Part shown: positions 1 to 12,111 of the stretch, in pieces
Position numbering within the stretch: position 1 is the first letter of the stretch
Layout of the letters: every line of letters starts with the position of its first letter
Assembly (NCBI GenBank): GCA_024196135.1
Contig: JAMQCK010000372.1
Coordinates: 1 to 25,711 of the forward strand
Direction: 5' to 3'
Origin: Pleurotus ostreatus/Saccharomyces cerevisiae fusant
Taxonomy: Eukaryota > Opisthokonta
Length of the DNA stretch: 25,711 nt
The notes under the pieces: generated by a model
The model's database searches: none
Seen by the model: only the letters and a program-made list of their open reading frames with translations
Told to the model about the DNA's origin: nothing
Made by a program: the position numbers and the translations under genes

Positions 1-1089
1 GGGGACCAGGCGATCGCCTTGTCTTCTGGGTCTGCGACGACCGCAACCGTTATCTCATCCCTCGGCCCCAATGCCCACATCATCAGCGTGAACGATGTGT
101 ATGGCGGCACCTTCCGCTACATGAAGCGCGTTGCGTCTGAGAATCAGGGTTTGGAGACCACCTTCATCGACCTCGAGACGGCAGATGAGGACATAATCAC
201 CGCGGCCATCAGAGATGAGACCAAGGCACGCACTTCCTTCCCTTGGCCGTCGGTGTCGTAACTGACGCTTTGCCAGCTCATCTGGATTGAAACGCCTACA
301 AACCCTACCCTACGTCTGGTAGACATCGCCCGCATTGCTTCGGTCGCACATGCCCATCCCGCTAACCCCATTGTCCTCGTCGACAATACCTTCCTATCCC
401 CCTTCTACCAATCCCCCCTCCTGCTTGGTGCCGACCTTGTCATGCACAGCATCACGAAGTACATCAACGGCCACTCTGACGTCGTCATGGGCTGCCTTGT
501 CCTTCCCTCCGGTACGCGGCACGCTCAGCTCGCCGACCGCTTGCGCTTCCTGCAAAACGCTATCGGCGCTGTCCCGAGTGCGTACGATTGCTGGCTGGCG
601 CAGCGCGGGATCAAGACCCTGCACCTGCGCATGAAGGCCCACGGTGTGAATGCCCTCGCTGTGGCGCGCGCGCTGCAGCGCTCTCCGCATGTCGAGGACG
701 TCATCTACCCTGGCTTGGCCAACCACCCGCGCAACGAGCTCGCCTACCGTGGCCTTGCACCGCACGCACGCGCCTTCGTCGACGCGAACCGTACCGAGGA
801 TGGCTTCCCCTACGGCGGGATGATCTCTTTCAGAATACGCGGTGGCCAGCAGGAAGCAGACAAGTTCCTCACGTCCTCGAGGCTCTTCACGCTGGCGGAG
901 AGCCTGGGTGGTGTCGAGTCTCTCGCTGAGCACCCTGCTCTCATGACGCACGGTAGCATCCCCGAAGCGGAACGCGCTGCTCTCGGGATCTCGGATAACT
1001 TCATTAGGTTGAGCGTGGGTGTTGAGGAGACAGACGATTTGGTTTACGACGTAGAGCAGGCTTTGGAGGCCGCCACTAGCGGACTATGA
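1..1089 (+). CDS. CYS3: Cystathionine gamma-lyase (5' truncated by window start)
   Basis: PLP-dependent lyase of the Cys/Met metabolism family. It splits cystathionine to cysteine, 2-oxobutyrate and ammonia in reverse transsulfuration in the cytosol. Exons are 1..225 and 277..1089, reading in frame from base 1, giving 345 residues. About 75-80 N-terminal residues are missing compared with the roughly 390-residue yeast enzyme. Visible motifs are SSGSATTATV near the start, DVYGGT, WIETPTNPT, DNTFLSP, the PLP-lysine motif SITKYINGHSDVVMG, LFTLAESLGG and a C-terminal SVGVEETDDL. These favour gamma-lyase over cystathionine gamma-synthase or methionine gamma-lyase. The intron 226..276 must be GC-AG (AAG|GCACGC ... 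GCCAG), because no usable GT lies in frame. The 3' end is complete, with TGA at 1087-1089. Confidence 0.93.
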
Positions 1090-2120
1090 GGCTACAAGCA
1101 CTCGTAATTTATACCTGTATTACTGTATTTATCACTAGACTGCATCGGGAGAGGCAATATTCGCTCGTACGCACATTGTACGCCTCTGTACCTTACCATC
1201 AGTAATAGTATTCCAATTTATCTCGCTCTCACTGCTGAAAAGCCCGTCCACTGAAGCTTTGGTCGTGATTGAGAGGGAAAGGGCAATAGAGGCTGACAAG
1301 TCGAATCGGGGAGAGCATAGAGTGCGACCCTCGGCGATTGCCGATTCAGAAGCAGCTCCGTGGAGGCCTGTATGAACCCTCTCTCATGCTCCAACTCCCG
1401 TGTGCACGTTCGTTAGGCTCCGTCGCGCCAATGGCATGTCGTACTCGTTACTTCTATCAGAGCGTACCTGCGATCTGGCCACAACACTTGCATTGGCGGA
1501 ACGAGGTATCAACTCCATCTCCTAGAAGGCCTTCACCGGAGTGCCCTCTGGACCGTTGGCTCTCTCAGCGCCGACATTGATAACACCAGCTTCTTGTGGA
1601 CAACCTTATGCATCCCGGCAAGACTCTCGCAGGTAAAGCCTTGCCGGCCACTGGTGCATGCAACGAAGGGTTGACTTCTACAGCAGGAAGATGCTTCATG
1701 ACGAATATGTTGCATTAGGCCGCTTCCTCGCCCCGCATACCATGGGGGACGGTACGTGAACGGAGGAGACCAGGTGCCGCGCTTCTATCGTACACAAGAA
1801 ACTCTGTGCAAATCTCCGCGCTGCGCTACACAAAAATGGCTCGTCATTTGTGCGCGAGATCGAATAGGTCGTCATGCTAATCTCTCGAATGGTGCGTACC
1901 GTGGTCTTCAAGGTGTCGGTAAGCTACATCTCGCCTCCGATGTCTTGCGAACAAATGCAGGGTGCTGTGATGAAAGGGGTATTCTGGTACGTCCGTGTGT
2001 GTGTTGACCTCCCGCGCCGCGTCACCTGCATCTGCTTCCTTGTGAGCTTATCTGGAGGAACCCACCTTCTGGCTCTACATATACTGCACGTTGACCTCCA
2101 GGCAGCGATCTCAGCTCGCC
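1090..2120. other. Intergenic region, cystathionine gamma-lyase to P450
   Basis: About 1 kb with no gene I can support. It should hold the 3' UTR of the lyase in its AT-richer first 150 bases and the P450 promoter near its right end. Short open frames on both strands show no family motifs and no splice-linked continuity. Confidence 0.6.
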
Positions 2121-4371
2121 ATGGCTGAACTTTCGCCAATCGTCCTTCTCGTTGTAGCTCTCTACGCCGCAATATATCTGCACTCGCGTCATAAGCGCAA
2201 CTCCAGATTACCTCTACCGCCAGGTCCACCAGGCCTACCGTTACTGGGTAATCTGCTGGACTTGCCATTCGACTTTCAGTGGCTCAAGTTTGCGGAGTGG
2301 TCGAAGCAATACGGTATGTCCAATTCGGCCCTGAAGTGAGTGGCCAACTCGACGCTGACGCCCTTTGTTAAGGCTCGGATGTCATTCACATTGGCGTCGG
2401 GGGAAAGTCCATAATCGGGCTTCAGTCGTTCGAGGCGTGCTTCGATCTCCTGGAGCGACGGTCGAGCAGTTACTCGAGCCGGTATGTGGCCGGACGTCCG
2501 ACGTATCGCATCGTATGCTAATGATATCGAAGCGCTGATACACCAATGCTGGATCTCATGGGATGGGGTTTCCAGTTGGCGGGGCTAAAGTACGGTGCGT
2601 CCGGTACGCATACATCTCCGACGCGCAGAAATCTCATCCTTCCTTAGGGCCGTGGTGGTGCGTCTTTCGTCTACAAAAGGCAAGAATATTGGTTGACCTG
2701 GTGTTCTTAGGCGCGCCCACAGACGTGCTTTCCACAACCTATTCAACATCGAGTCTGTACGGCGCTTTTTACCTCAGGAAAAGAAGGCCACGAACATGTT
2801 TCTTCGACGCATGTTGCATGCGTCATCCCGTGATCTGCGTCGAGAACTGCGCTTGTAGGTCCGCTGGTCATGACATGAAGCTATGTACTCAGGCTTCGTC
2901 AGTATGGTCGCCTCTATCGTCATGGACGTTACCTACGGCATTCACGCAAAGCCGGAGAACGATCCATACACTGAAGCCGCAGACCGCTCGTTTCACGAAG
3001 CGTCAATTGCTGCCTTGCCGAACTCATACTGGGTTAACGTCTTCCCTCTCCTGAAGCATGTGCCCGAGTGGATGCCCGGTGAGTACCTCAGGCGCTCGAG
3101 AATCACTAGCTCATGAATATATACAGGCGCAGGGTTCAAGCGACATGCGAAGGAATGCAAGAAAGATACGGAACAAATGGTCATTGCGCCGTTCAAGGAG
3201 ACGATTAGGCTCATGGCACGTGACTTTATAGTGCTGAAGCTTGCTTGCATCGATTGACCCTCGAATATGCAGACAGCTGACCCCGCACGAACCTCCTTCG
3301 TGTCCTTGTCACTGGAGAAAGCTCGTGCAAAGGGGGATACGGCTCAAGAAGAGGTCATTCAGAATACCGCTGGAATAACCTACTCTGGCGCGATGGATAC
3401 GGTACGCCCGGCCAAGTCTGCGATGACCCTCGTTGACGGGGCTTCTCCAGACCGTAGCAACGCTTCTGAACTTTACTCTTCATATGCTGGAAAATCCCGA
3501 GATCCAGAGGCGCGCACAGCAAGGACTTGACAGCGTGCTTGAGCCCGGACAGCTGCCAAACTTTGACGACGAGGGAAAATTGCCTTATATCACCGCCATT
3601 ATCAGAGAGACAATGCGTATTCACCCAGTGGCACCGATGGTGGTATTTCTGACGACGTGCATCCGGAGCTTGGCGGCTAACAGGACCACTCACAGGCCGT
3701 CCCGCACGTGTACAGCGGCGACGTCGACGACGTATATCATGGGTATACCATCCCAAGAGGCAGCATCCTGATTCCGAACGTCTGGTGGGCTGTGTTCGTC
3801 GTGTTTTCATGTGATCATTCTCACTTCGCTGTAGGGCCATCACGCACGATGAGGTGAGTTCAAGTTCTACGCCGAGCATCGCCCGTGGTGCGACTTGACG
3901 TTCCATTAGGTGATGTATCCGGACCCTTATCTTTTCCGGCCAGAAAGGTTCTTGACGCCGGAGGGCAAGCTCGATCCTACTGTCCGTGACCCGTCGAGTC
4001 TCGTATTTGGGGTGCGTGCACTCCTCACTGACCGTCTGGACATCCTCATCTGAACTGCGCTTACGCTATAGTTTGGCCGACGCATATGTCCTGGACGACA
4101 CCTAGCGCTAGCGTCGGCATGGATCACCGTGGCCTCAGTTCTACGCGTATACAACATTCGGCAAGCTAAGCGTCCGGATGGCAGTACGATCCCCGCCGTG
4201 CGTGAATATAAGTCGTCCATTCTTCAGTTAGTGCTCCGGCTCTTCTTAATAAATCAGCTGATTGACGACAACGCTGTTTACAGGTCGCCTGAGGTGTTCG
4301 ATTGCCAGTTCGTGCCCAGGAATGCCGAGTCTCTAGTGATCATAGAGGCAACATTGATGCAGGAGGTCTGA
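2121..4371 (+). CDS. Cytochrome P450 monooxygenase, microsomal
   Basis: Exons: 2121..2313, 2373..2481, 2533..2594, 2648..2657, 2711..2854, 2903..3078, 3127..3219, 3277..3401, 3451..3639, 3696..3784, 3835..3853, 3910..4011, 4072..4226, 4284..4371. This gives 517 residues, normal for a fungal P450. The N-terminus has a membrane anchor (about residues 5-18), a basic stretch, then the proline hinge LPLPPGPPGLPLLGN. Later come the C-helix YGPWWRAHRRAF, the I-helix SGAMDTT (Ala replaces the usual second Gly), ExxR at E357/R360, RPERF, and the heme motif FGFGRRICPGRH with ligand Cys443. The start has a good context (GCCATGG). It should sit in the ER and take electrons from P450 reductase. The sequence resembles the large basidiomycete group annotated as O-methylsterigmatocystin oxidoreductase-like, but the substrate cannot be read from sequence. 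Exons 4 (10 nt) and 11 (19 nt) are micro-exons. The least certain junctions are the exon 5/6 border and intron 7. Confidence 0.9.
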
Positions 4372-5122
4372 ATGGTGACTGGGGGTTCGTACACAACAAT
4401 TGGATAGTAGGGAGCTTTGAAGTCGGATAACAAAGTTGTATATTAAGTTTATGCTCCTTCAAAACGATCCTTTCCGCGTCATCGTGGACGGCTTTGTGAA
4501 GGGACGGTTCGAAGATGTTGGTATGTCAACTGAATACACGTGGCTTTCGAAATGACATCCGCCGGAACTTGCCTCAAACCACCGCGCAAGCTTCGGGCAG
4601 CCGCTCGGATGTGCCATGGCCTTCGCCACATTCGCGCTGGTCCAATGTCTCCGCGTACTCTTGACGATCAATACCCAGAAGTAGCAAACCTCGAGGGACC
4701 TTCCCCCATTTCTTTCAATGAGGTTCAGGGTTCCGCATGTATCGTTCCTCGAAACCGACCGACAACACCACCCCCCAAGGTCGAGATTAAATGACGCAGC
4801 GATCTGATCTAGTTAGCAGACTTAATCACGTAGGCGGGGGCTTGCTGTTCAGCTCACCATTCCGTCCGAACACCGTTCAGCGCGTCACTCGGTGAGTAAC
4901 ATTCTCGTCTTTGTATGTGCAACAATGACGGGTGCCAGTGGTCCTGACATCCTACGTTCCATTCTGTGCGGTCTCATACTAGCCTTTCGAGGCGCAAATC
5001 ACAATCGCAAGTGGAACAATGGGAGCAAGAGACCTGCGCGCATTTAAACGTCCAGGTGCGTTCGCGCCCGCATCCCCTCTTATTTGCTGCTCTTAAACAC
5101 CAAACCTATCACCGTTAATATC
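4372..5122. other. Intergenic region, P450 to F-box gene
   Basis: About 750 bases. The left part should hold the P450 3' UTR and the right part the F-box promoter, with a TTTAAA at about 5043 some 80 bases before the ATG. A coding-looking but orphan stretch lies at 4450-4684, but I could not join it into a gene. Confidence 0.5.
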
Positions 5123-6905
5123 ATGTCAGACCATCTCAATCCATCATCCGCGACGTTACTCCCGGCTATCATCGCGGAGAAGACAGCCCAGGAGTCTGAA
5201 CGTGCTGAGGACTCCTCACCGTCAATCACGGCGCCGCAAGATGACACTGAGTTGGTGCCACATATTCCTGACAGGTGCGTGCATCACAAGTCAACCGTCC
5301 GTTGTCACCCTCATATGTTTTTTCAGTACCGAAGAGCCGCGGGCGGCTGCCTTCGACCTTCGGCAGCGCCTTCACTTCCTGGATCTGCCAGAGGATATTC
5401 TGATGAGTGTCATGGCTACGCTCAGGCCCTTTGACGTTCGCACACTCCGAAGTGTATGTCATGCTTTGTCGTCGACCTTCCTATACTGATCGTAAACGCT
5501 TTCTATTCATGTAGACATGCAAACTCTTGGACGCCGTCTCGCGCCGGCGCTGGATATGGATGAAGATTATCCAGAATAATCCACCATTGCAAGATGAGAA
5601 TCCTCTCCTGGCGTCGCCCATGACGTCCGCTACCTCCTCGGATCTGGAGAAGCTTGCGATGACCTCGTCGCTACTGGCGCACTTGGCGCGGCCCCGAGAC
5701 GCATCCAAAAGTTGCCTCAGACCGCGAAAGATAATGACTGTGCCGGTTTTGGACCCAATACGCGCGTTTCCCCTGATTTATTGCAATGAAGGCTCGATGC
5801 CTGAGGTGTTCCTCGTTCCGGGAGGACACTTTGTCCTAGTCAACCTACGATCCGAGCATGAGGTGATGCTCTTCCGTCTTGATGCCACCGATTCGACCAA
5901 GCTGGCGACTCTCATCCTCGAAGATCTACCGTACTACGTCGGGGATATCAAGGTAGTCGAGGGGGGTGATATAGTGCGTCTTCTGGTCGGAACAAAGGAA
6001 CCGTATGTGATATCCCATGACTGTGTATCGGTCCTGACGAGACTACCTCAGATTTTCAACCATGATATCTGTGTTCGAATTCAGGCCTTCTGACCCGGAA
6101 CCAGGGTTTCTCCTCGAGTTCCAGGTGCGAAACGAGGATCCCAGATCTTATGACGCTACTTGCGTGGCCCTTGGAGAGAATTTCGCTGTTTTGGGTGAAG
6201 GGCGCGGTGTAGTTGTCATGAATTTGACCACTTATGAGCAGCAAGTTTTACTGCACGACATGAAAATGCCATCAAAGGCGGGCCTGCGACATCGAGGCGT
6301 ACGTAAAGTGAGAATATACCTTGCCGTCGAGATTGACGTGTTTTTTGCAGCGCGTACAAGTCGTCGGTCCCCATATTTTGTTTGCAGCTCGTAGAGGACC
6401 GCGGCATCCGCTTCAGGTGTCCACTTTCTCTACAGACGGCTCAGGTAACGTCGTCACGGGCGACCAGGAGCTTGTCCACCGTGGCACCGTCACCTTCGAC
6501 CAGGACGACAGGGTCTTCTACCCCCGCCTCATGACACCAGAAGAACAACTGGTCCTCTTTGCGCGCAATCACAAGGACGCTTCCAATCCCGCCTGGCGCA
6601 CCCGGACATACTACAGGCACGGCATTGAGTACAACGAGAACGAGCGCATCCGCTTTGTCAATGTCAGAGAGCCGAGGCCTGACGAGTATGTCTGCGTCGA
6701 GGCTTTGAAGAGTCGCCGAGACGTCTGCGACCTTCTAGGTTATTATCGGAATGGGCAGGGCAGCGACGTTGCGTTGGCCCGTCCGCCCATTCTCAAGAAG
6801 CTGAGGCTCCCGGCGCATATGGAAGCTAGATCGTTCGACCCGATTTCTGGTCGCATGGCAATCCTGAGAAAGGACGGAGTGCTTGTGGTAGCAGACTATG
6901 TATGA
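5123..6905 (+). CDS. F-box domain protein
   Basis: Exons: 5123..5274, 5327..5453, 5515..6002, 6052..6298, 6351..6905, giving 522 residues. After a polar 60-residue leader, residues about 66-108 form an F-box: LHFLDLPEDILMSVMATL, then RPFDVRTLRSTCKLL and WIWMKII, with intron 2 inside the domain. By family knowledge an F-box binds Skp1 and brings targets to an SCF ubiquitin ligase. The remaining 400 residues contain repeated beta-strand-like stretches with DP and G turns. They could form a propeller-like substrate domain, but no WD or Kelch signature is clear. Agaricomycetes carry very many such F-box genes of unknown target. The start chosen is the ATG in the context ATCATGTC, just upstream of the polar leader. 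Splice sites all keep phase, including GTACGT at 6299. The target is unknown. Confidence 0.82.
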
Positions 6906-7555
6906 GCTATGTTTCCTGTGTATATCCGCATGTTTTAGAAATCTTACCACGAGCTCCTGGTGAGCGCCGCAATGTAATGAAATATCTATCCGCCGCTCTC
7001 TATACCATGATGGGGGACACGGCCACCTGACTTGTCCCCAGCTCGAAATTTCCTGTCCTCGTCCCCTACCAGCAATCCGACGGCGAGGCAGACGTCTTCA
7101 GATGCACAAGCGTCATGATATGTTCTATTACCCATACCAGAGCAGGTAGTACAATTATTATATGCACACCATAAATGGGATACACCGAAGAGCAGTGTAT
7201 CTGAATGGAAGTCTACAGATGCGAGAATACAGAGAGGAATAGCATATGGGGACAGCGATAGGGTTGTTGGTCCTGAGGAGATGTAGGTCCAGTAGAAGGG
7301 ATTGATGGAGGGGGCAGATGTCGTCATGGATAGCTAGTCCAGTGAACTGCCTGTGCGAAGGATGACTGTCCGATGAAGTGCGCGAATTGTTGAGCATGCA
7401 TGCGAAGGAGGTAGAGAGGGTGGATCGTCGCCAGACGGTGGTATATAGACAGGGGACGGGTATGCATAGTGTGAAGATCAGAAATCCGGATACCGCTGCA
7501 TCGTATGTTCAGCGAACCAGTCGGCAATGCGACACGAATGTACTCACTGGCGTGC
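6906..7555. other. Convergent intergenic region, F-box to Rab4
   Basis: Both flanking genes point into this 650-base stretch, so it should hold two 3' UTRs and terminators. I see no coding signal with family motifs and no clear RNA gene. Confidence 0.5.
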
Positions 7556-8660
<1,105 letters not shown>

Positions 8661-8724
8661 GGCGGTAGGTACGAAGATGAGTGCCGGCGACTGGAGCGAG
8701 TCTGCCGGCTTCGGTGATCATCGC

Positions 8725-8730
8725 CACGTG
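8725..8730. promoter_or_regulatory. E-box CACGTG upstream of the Rab4 gene
   Basis: A perfect CACGTG palindrome lies 65 bases upstream of the Rab4 ATG, in the 149-base gap before the dehydratase stop codon. bHLH factors bind such sites in fungi. A role here is inference only. Confidence 0.25.
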
Positions 8731-8809
8731 ATGCTCAGGCGCGCGAGCCTCTTTCCGCGACCGTCATGTCATTGCCCGGAGTCCACCATAAATTACTGCT
8801 ACATATTTT

Positions 8810-10300
8810 CTACCAGCCCTTCCACGGCACCCAGACGTCCACAATCTTCTTCCCCTGCTCGACGTCCGAGTCGACGATATAGTACCACGGATACGCGGCC
8901 GCAATCAAGCATGCGTGCTGCCCGACAATCTCAAGCGTATCTCCCAGCGAGAGCTTCTCTGCCGGCCCATCCGCCTTCTTCGTGAGGATACCGTGTTCTT
9001 GCGACATGCGACCCACGCGCCAATTCTTCCCCACAACGTCGCCATACCCACCCGAAGGGCCCGTGTCCTTGCTGAAGGCGATCGCACCGGCGTCGACGAT
9101 CGCCTCGTCTCCACCATCCTCGGCTCGGCCAGGGTAGATCGAGACGACAGTCGCAATCACCTTCTGCGCAATGTTTCCCCCGCCAATCATGGAGGTGCTT
9201 TGTTGTTGGAGATCGAGCATGGGGTAGTTTCCTGGTATTCTTGTGAGCGCACCGATCACCGACGCGTCTACGATCACTCACCTGCATGCAGCTCCAGCTT
9301 TCCATGCAACAATGTCGAGACCTTTGCCCGCGTCTCCGCGCTCGCAGAGTGTGCTGTCGGCGTGGAACCAACGGACAGGACAAAAGGTTGTTGGTGGTTC
9401 TTCACCTCCTCGCCCAGGATTGAGACGGCGAATTCAGCCGCGTCATTCACAGAGTTGACCTCTCCGGTCAAGAACTTTGAAGCCTCCGATTGCGACGTCG
9501 AAGCGTATGCGTTCCCGGCGTGTGCGTAGAAGCCATAGATGGATACTGCCGGGGATTTCGCCAATGTCTTCAGTAACTCTTCGATCATGCTTGACTTGGG
9601 GCCAACGCCCGCGCGCCTTCGGGACATGTCAGCCATCCGCCACACCAACGAAGTCGCCGATCACGTACTTCTGGCCACCGTCGATCTTCACAAAGGCCGA
9701 CCATTTCCTCGGCTTTTCCCTCTTGCTCTCGAACTCCTCCAGGAACTTCACTTGATCCGGGTGGTCGACGAGCAGCCTAATGACACCGCCGCTAGGCGCT
9801 ACTTCATCCCACAAATCGGACACGTCTTGGACCTTATTCACTCCTATCGGCAGCCCGTACAAGAGCTACGTTGTGGGTCAGCACCTTCTAGCACGTCGTT
9901 GAAGTTGCTCACATCCTGAATAGTGCCGTCCTTGAATAGGCCAGCCCTCACAACGCTCCATGCCTCCATGAGGGTCGACACGACCACTGCGGATGTCTTG
10001 TCCGCGCTTGACACCATCTGCAACTTCGAGCCCTCCGCCGTCTCCGCTCGTGTCAGACGAGATCAGACGGAGATCCAGCTCGCAGCACACCTTGTGCGTC
10101 TTCAGGTGTGCACGGAAGCTTGCATCCCAGTCCTTCGCCCTAGTGTGCATCTTCGCGCAGTTGTCCGCGAACACCTTACGGTCGATCACGAACGCTGGCC
10201 TGCGGACCTCATTTAGCCCCCTGCCGCCGTACTCTGCGACGAGGCGCTCCTTGTCGGGGAGCGCGAGGAGATCGATGGGTGTCTTTGTTTGTACGACCAT
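8810..10300 (-). CDS. DSD1: D-serine dehydratase-like PLP enzyme (fold type III)
   Basis: Minus-strand exons in reading order: 10091..10300, 9913..10041, 9669..9865, 9282..9616, 8810..9231, giving 430 residues, close to yeast Dsd1 in length. It has an alanine-racemase-type N-terminal barrel followed by a D-serine dehydratase C-terminal domain. The PLP lysine is in HLKTHK (Lys67), split from TAEGSKLQM by intron 1. Further motifs are KIDGGQKRAGV, YGFYAHAGNAY, VLSVGSTPT, and near the C-terminus GQHAC (His396, Cys398), the zinc-ligand H-x-C pair of eukaryotic D-serine dehydratases. That pair supports the zinc- and PLP-dependent conversion of D-serine to pyruvate and ammonia in the cytosol. D-threonine aldolase is a relative and remains the alternative. 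Removal of D-amino acids, including those of bacterial origin, is the likely role. The gene faces the alpha/beta hydrolase across a 323-base divergent promoter. Confidence 0.9.
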
Positions 10301-10623
10301 GGCGGGATGCTGGTGGGAAGCAAGTGTAACAAACGACTCATATGCCGAAGTGGGTCATAAGTATACGACCAGAGGAGCGTCGGTCCGCCCGCAGGGGGAG
10401 ATCCGCTTCGACAACCCGGCGCAACGCCGACGAGGCAGCGGATTCTGCATTGATCGTTATCTGGCAGGTTATCTCGTCCGGAATCCGGACCGCTTGCCCT
10501 TCGACGCATAAAGGGTGCAAGCGCTCTATGAATCCCGCTCCGTCCCCCGGCGGCGAGTTCATAAATAAGCGCCGACTCTCACTTTATCCTCGAGACCCAT
10601 CGCCGCCTATCTCATCGCTCAAC
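10301..10623. promoter_or_regulatory. Shared divergent promoter, dehydratase / hydrolase
   Basis: This 323-base gap lies between two start codons pointing outward. ATAAATA at 10561-10567 sits 57 bases before the hydrolase ATG and fits a TATA element for the plus-strand gene. I see no equally good TATA for the minus-strand gene. Co-regulation is possible but not shown. Confidence 0.55.
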
Positions 10624-11802
10624 ATGTCTGTCGCACACCAGCCTCTGGATCCCGAGGTCATCCCTCGTCTGGATCCCGACTACGTGAAGTTCCATGAGGA
10701 GGTGTTGCAGTACATCGTCCCACCGCATACGCTGCCTTGGTCGCCAGAGATCCGCAATGCGCCAGCTGTCCCGGGCAGCTCAGCTGTGCTCGATTGCGAC
10801 ATCAAGGACTATCCGCTCTCACACACTAGCGTCCGTTCCTTCACGCCGAAGGGTACGCCACCCACGGAGGGATGGCCGGTGTTCCTCTTCTATCACGGCG
10901 GTAAGTGGTGTGCGCTCTCCATAGACTATGACTGACATCGAATAGGTGGGTGGACGCTTGGTAGCATCAACAGTGAGAATGCATTCTGCAGCAACATGTG
11001 CGTTCGTAAGTGCACATCATGCGTTCACCCGCGATGTTGAGGTTAATCGACCGGTGCAGGGGCGAACTGCGTTGTCGTATCGGTGGACTACCGACTCGCG
11101 CCAGAGCACCAGTACCCGATCGCTGTCGAGGATACTGTTGAGTCTATCCAATGGGTACACTCGAAGGGCAAGGAACTCTTGAACATCAACCCCAACAAGA
11201 TTGCTATCGGTGGTTCTTCCAGGTATGTCCAACTTCTACATTCGTGCTCGCTGCCTCTAATTGTTATCCAGCGGTGGAAGCCTCGCCGCCATCGGCTCTC
11301 TCAAGGCTAGCCAACTTGATCCTCCTATCCCCATCGTCTTCCAGCTCCTCATTGTTCCTGTCACGGACAACACCGCTTCAGAGACGAACGACAGGCAAAA
11401 GTCGTGGAAGGAGAATGAGAAGACGCCGTGGCTGGGCCCTGAGCGCATGCATTGGTTCGTCAACAATTACCTCCCGAACAAGGAGGATTGGACGAAGTGG
11501 GATGCGTCCCCCATCTTCGCACCGGATGAGCTGGCAGCCAAGTCGCCGAAGACGTGGATTGCCGTGTGCGAGATGGACATCCTGCGCGACGAGGGCATTG
11601 CGTACGGCGAGAAGCTGAAAAAGCTCGGCGTCGAGGTGGAGACGAAGGTGTACAAGGGCGCGCCGCACCCTATCATGGCCATGGATGGGTACGTTCAGTT
11701 GTTCAATATTCTTCGTCGTCTGATGCCTCGCACAGTCGCTTGCCAATCGGGGCGCAGATGGTCACGGACGCGTCAGAAGCCCTTGCGAAGGCTTTCAAGT
11801 AA
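10624..11802 (+). CDS. Alpha/beta hydrolase, HSL (fold-3) family
   Basis: Exons: 10624..10900, 10946..11005, 11060..11222, 11272..11688, 11736..11802, giving 327 residues. The hormone-sensitive-lipase group motifs are in order: oxyanion hole HGGGW (91-95, split by intron 1), VDYRLAPEHQYP, nucleophile motif GSSSG with its serine at the exon 3/4 border, the acid in CEMDILRDEG, and the catalytic His in GAPHPIM. So all three triad members are present. There is no signal peptide, so it is probably an intracellular carboxylesterase or deacetylase of small esters. The family does not tell the substrate. It starts in the context AACATGTC, 57 bases after an ATAAATA. Fungal biosynthetic and detoxification esterases share this fold, but no biosynthetic cluster is visible around it. 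Confidence 0.9.
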
Positions 11803-12111
11803 TTCATTGACCTTGTAAGTAACAAATGTGAATATTGGGTGCTTGGATCGCGGTCTCGTGACTTGTCGCGCGACGCGCGTGCCTTGTTTGTCTGTATAAG
11901 GAACTCGACGCGTCATTCGCGTCGATTAGCCTCGTCTTCGCGCGTCGATCTGCGGGTATGGCACCGCCACTCGCGGGGGGCGGTATAAGAGAACGCGCGT
12001 CTCTTTCTCCCTCCTTATCCCGAACCGCCATCTTCTCACATCGCGCGCTCAACAGCGTCCCGTTCTATCCCCGACACCAGTCTACCTCCGGCACTCCATC
12101 CACTATTCGAC
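11803..12111. other. Intergenic region with promoter of the repeat-protein gene
   Basis: About 310 bases. It holds a TATA box at 11984-11990 followed by a CT-rich run typical of strong fungal start regions. An ACGCGT (11908-11913) matches the MluI cell-cycle box in yeasts, but the surroundings are CpG-rich, so it may be chance. Confidence 0.5.
11984..11990 (+). promoter_or_regulatory. TATA box (TATAAGA) of repeat-protein gene
   Basis: TATAAGA 122 bases before the ATG is followed by a pyrimidine-rich stretch (CTCTTTCTCCCTCC). This combination marks well-expressed genes in filamentous fungi. Confidence 0.55.

Noticed and set aside
394..951. 185-residue minus-strand frame inside cystathionine gamma-lyase
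   Set aside because: Antisense shadow of a well-supported coding region; no motifs of its own.
4450..4684. Coding-looking stretch after the P450, including a frame with FGQPLGCAMAFATFALVQCL that faintly recalls a P450 heme region (4592-4684)
   Set aside because: No Cys-x-G heme signature, phases of the possible exons do not match, and no upstream P450 domains. At most a fossil; too weak to annotate.
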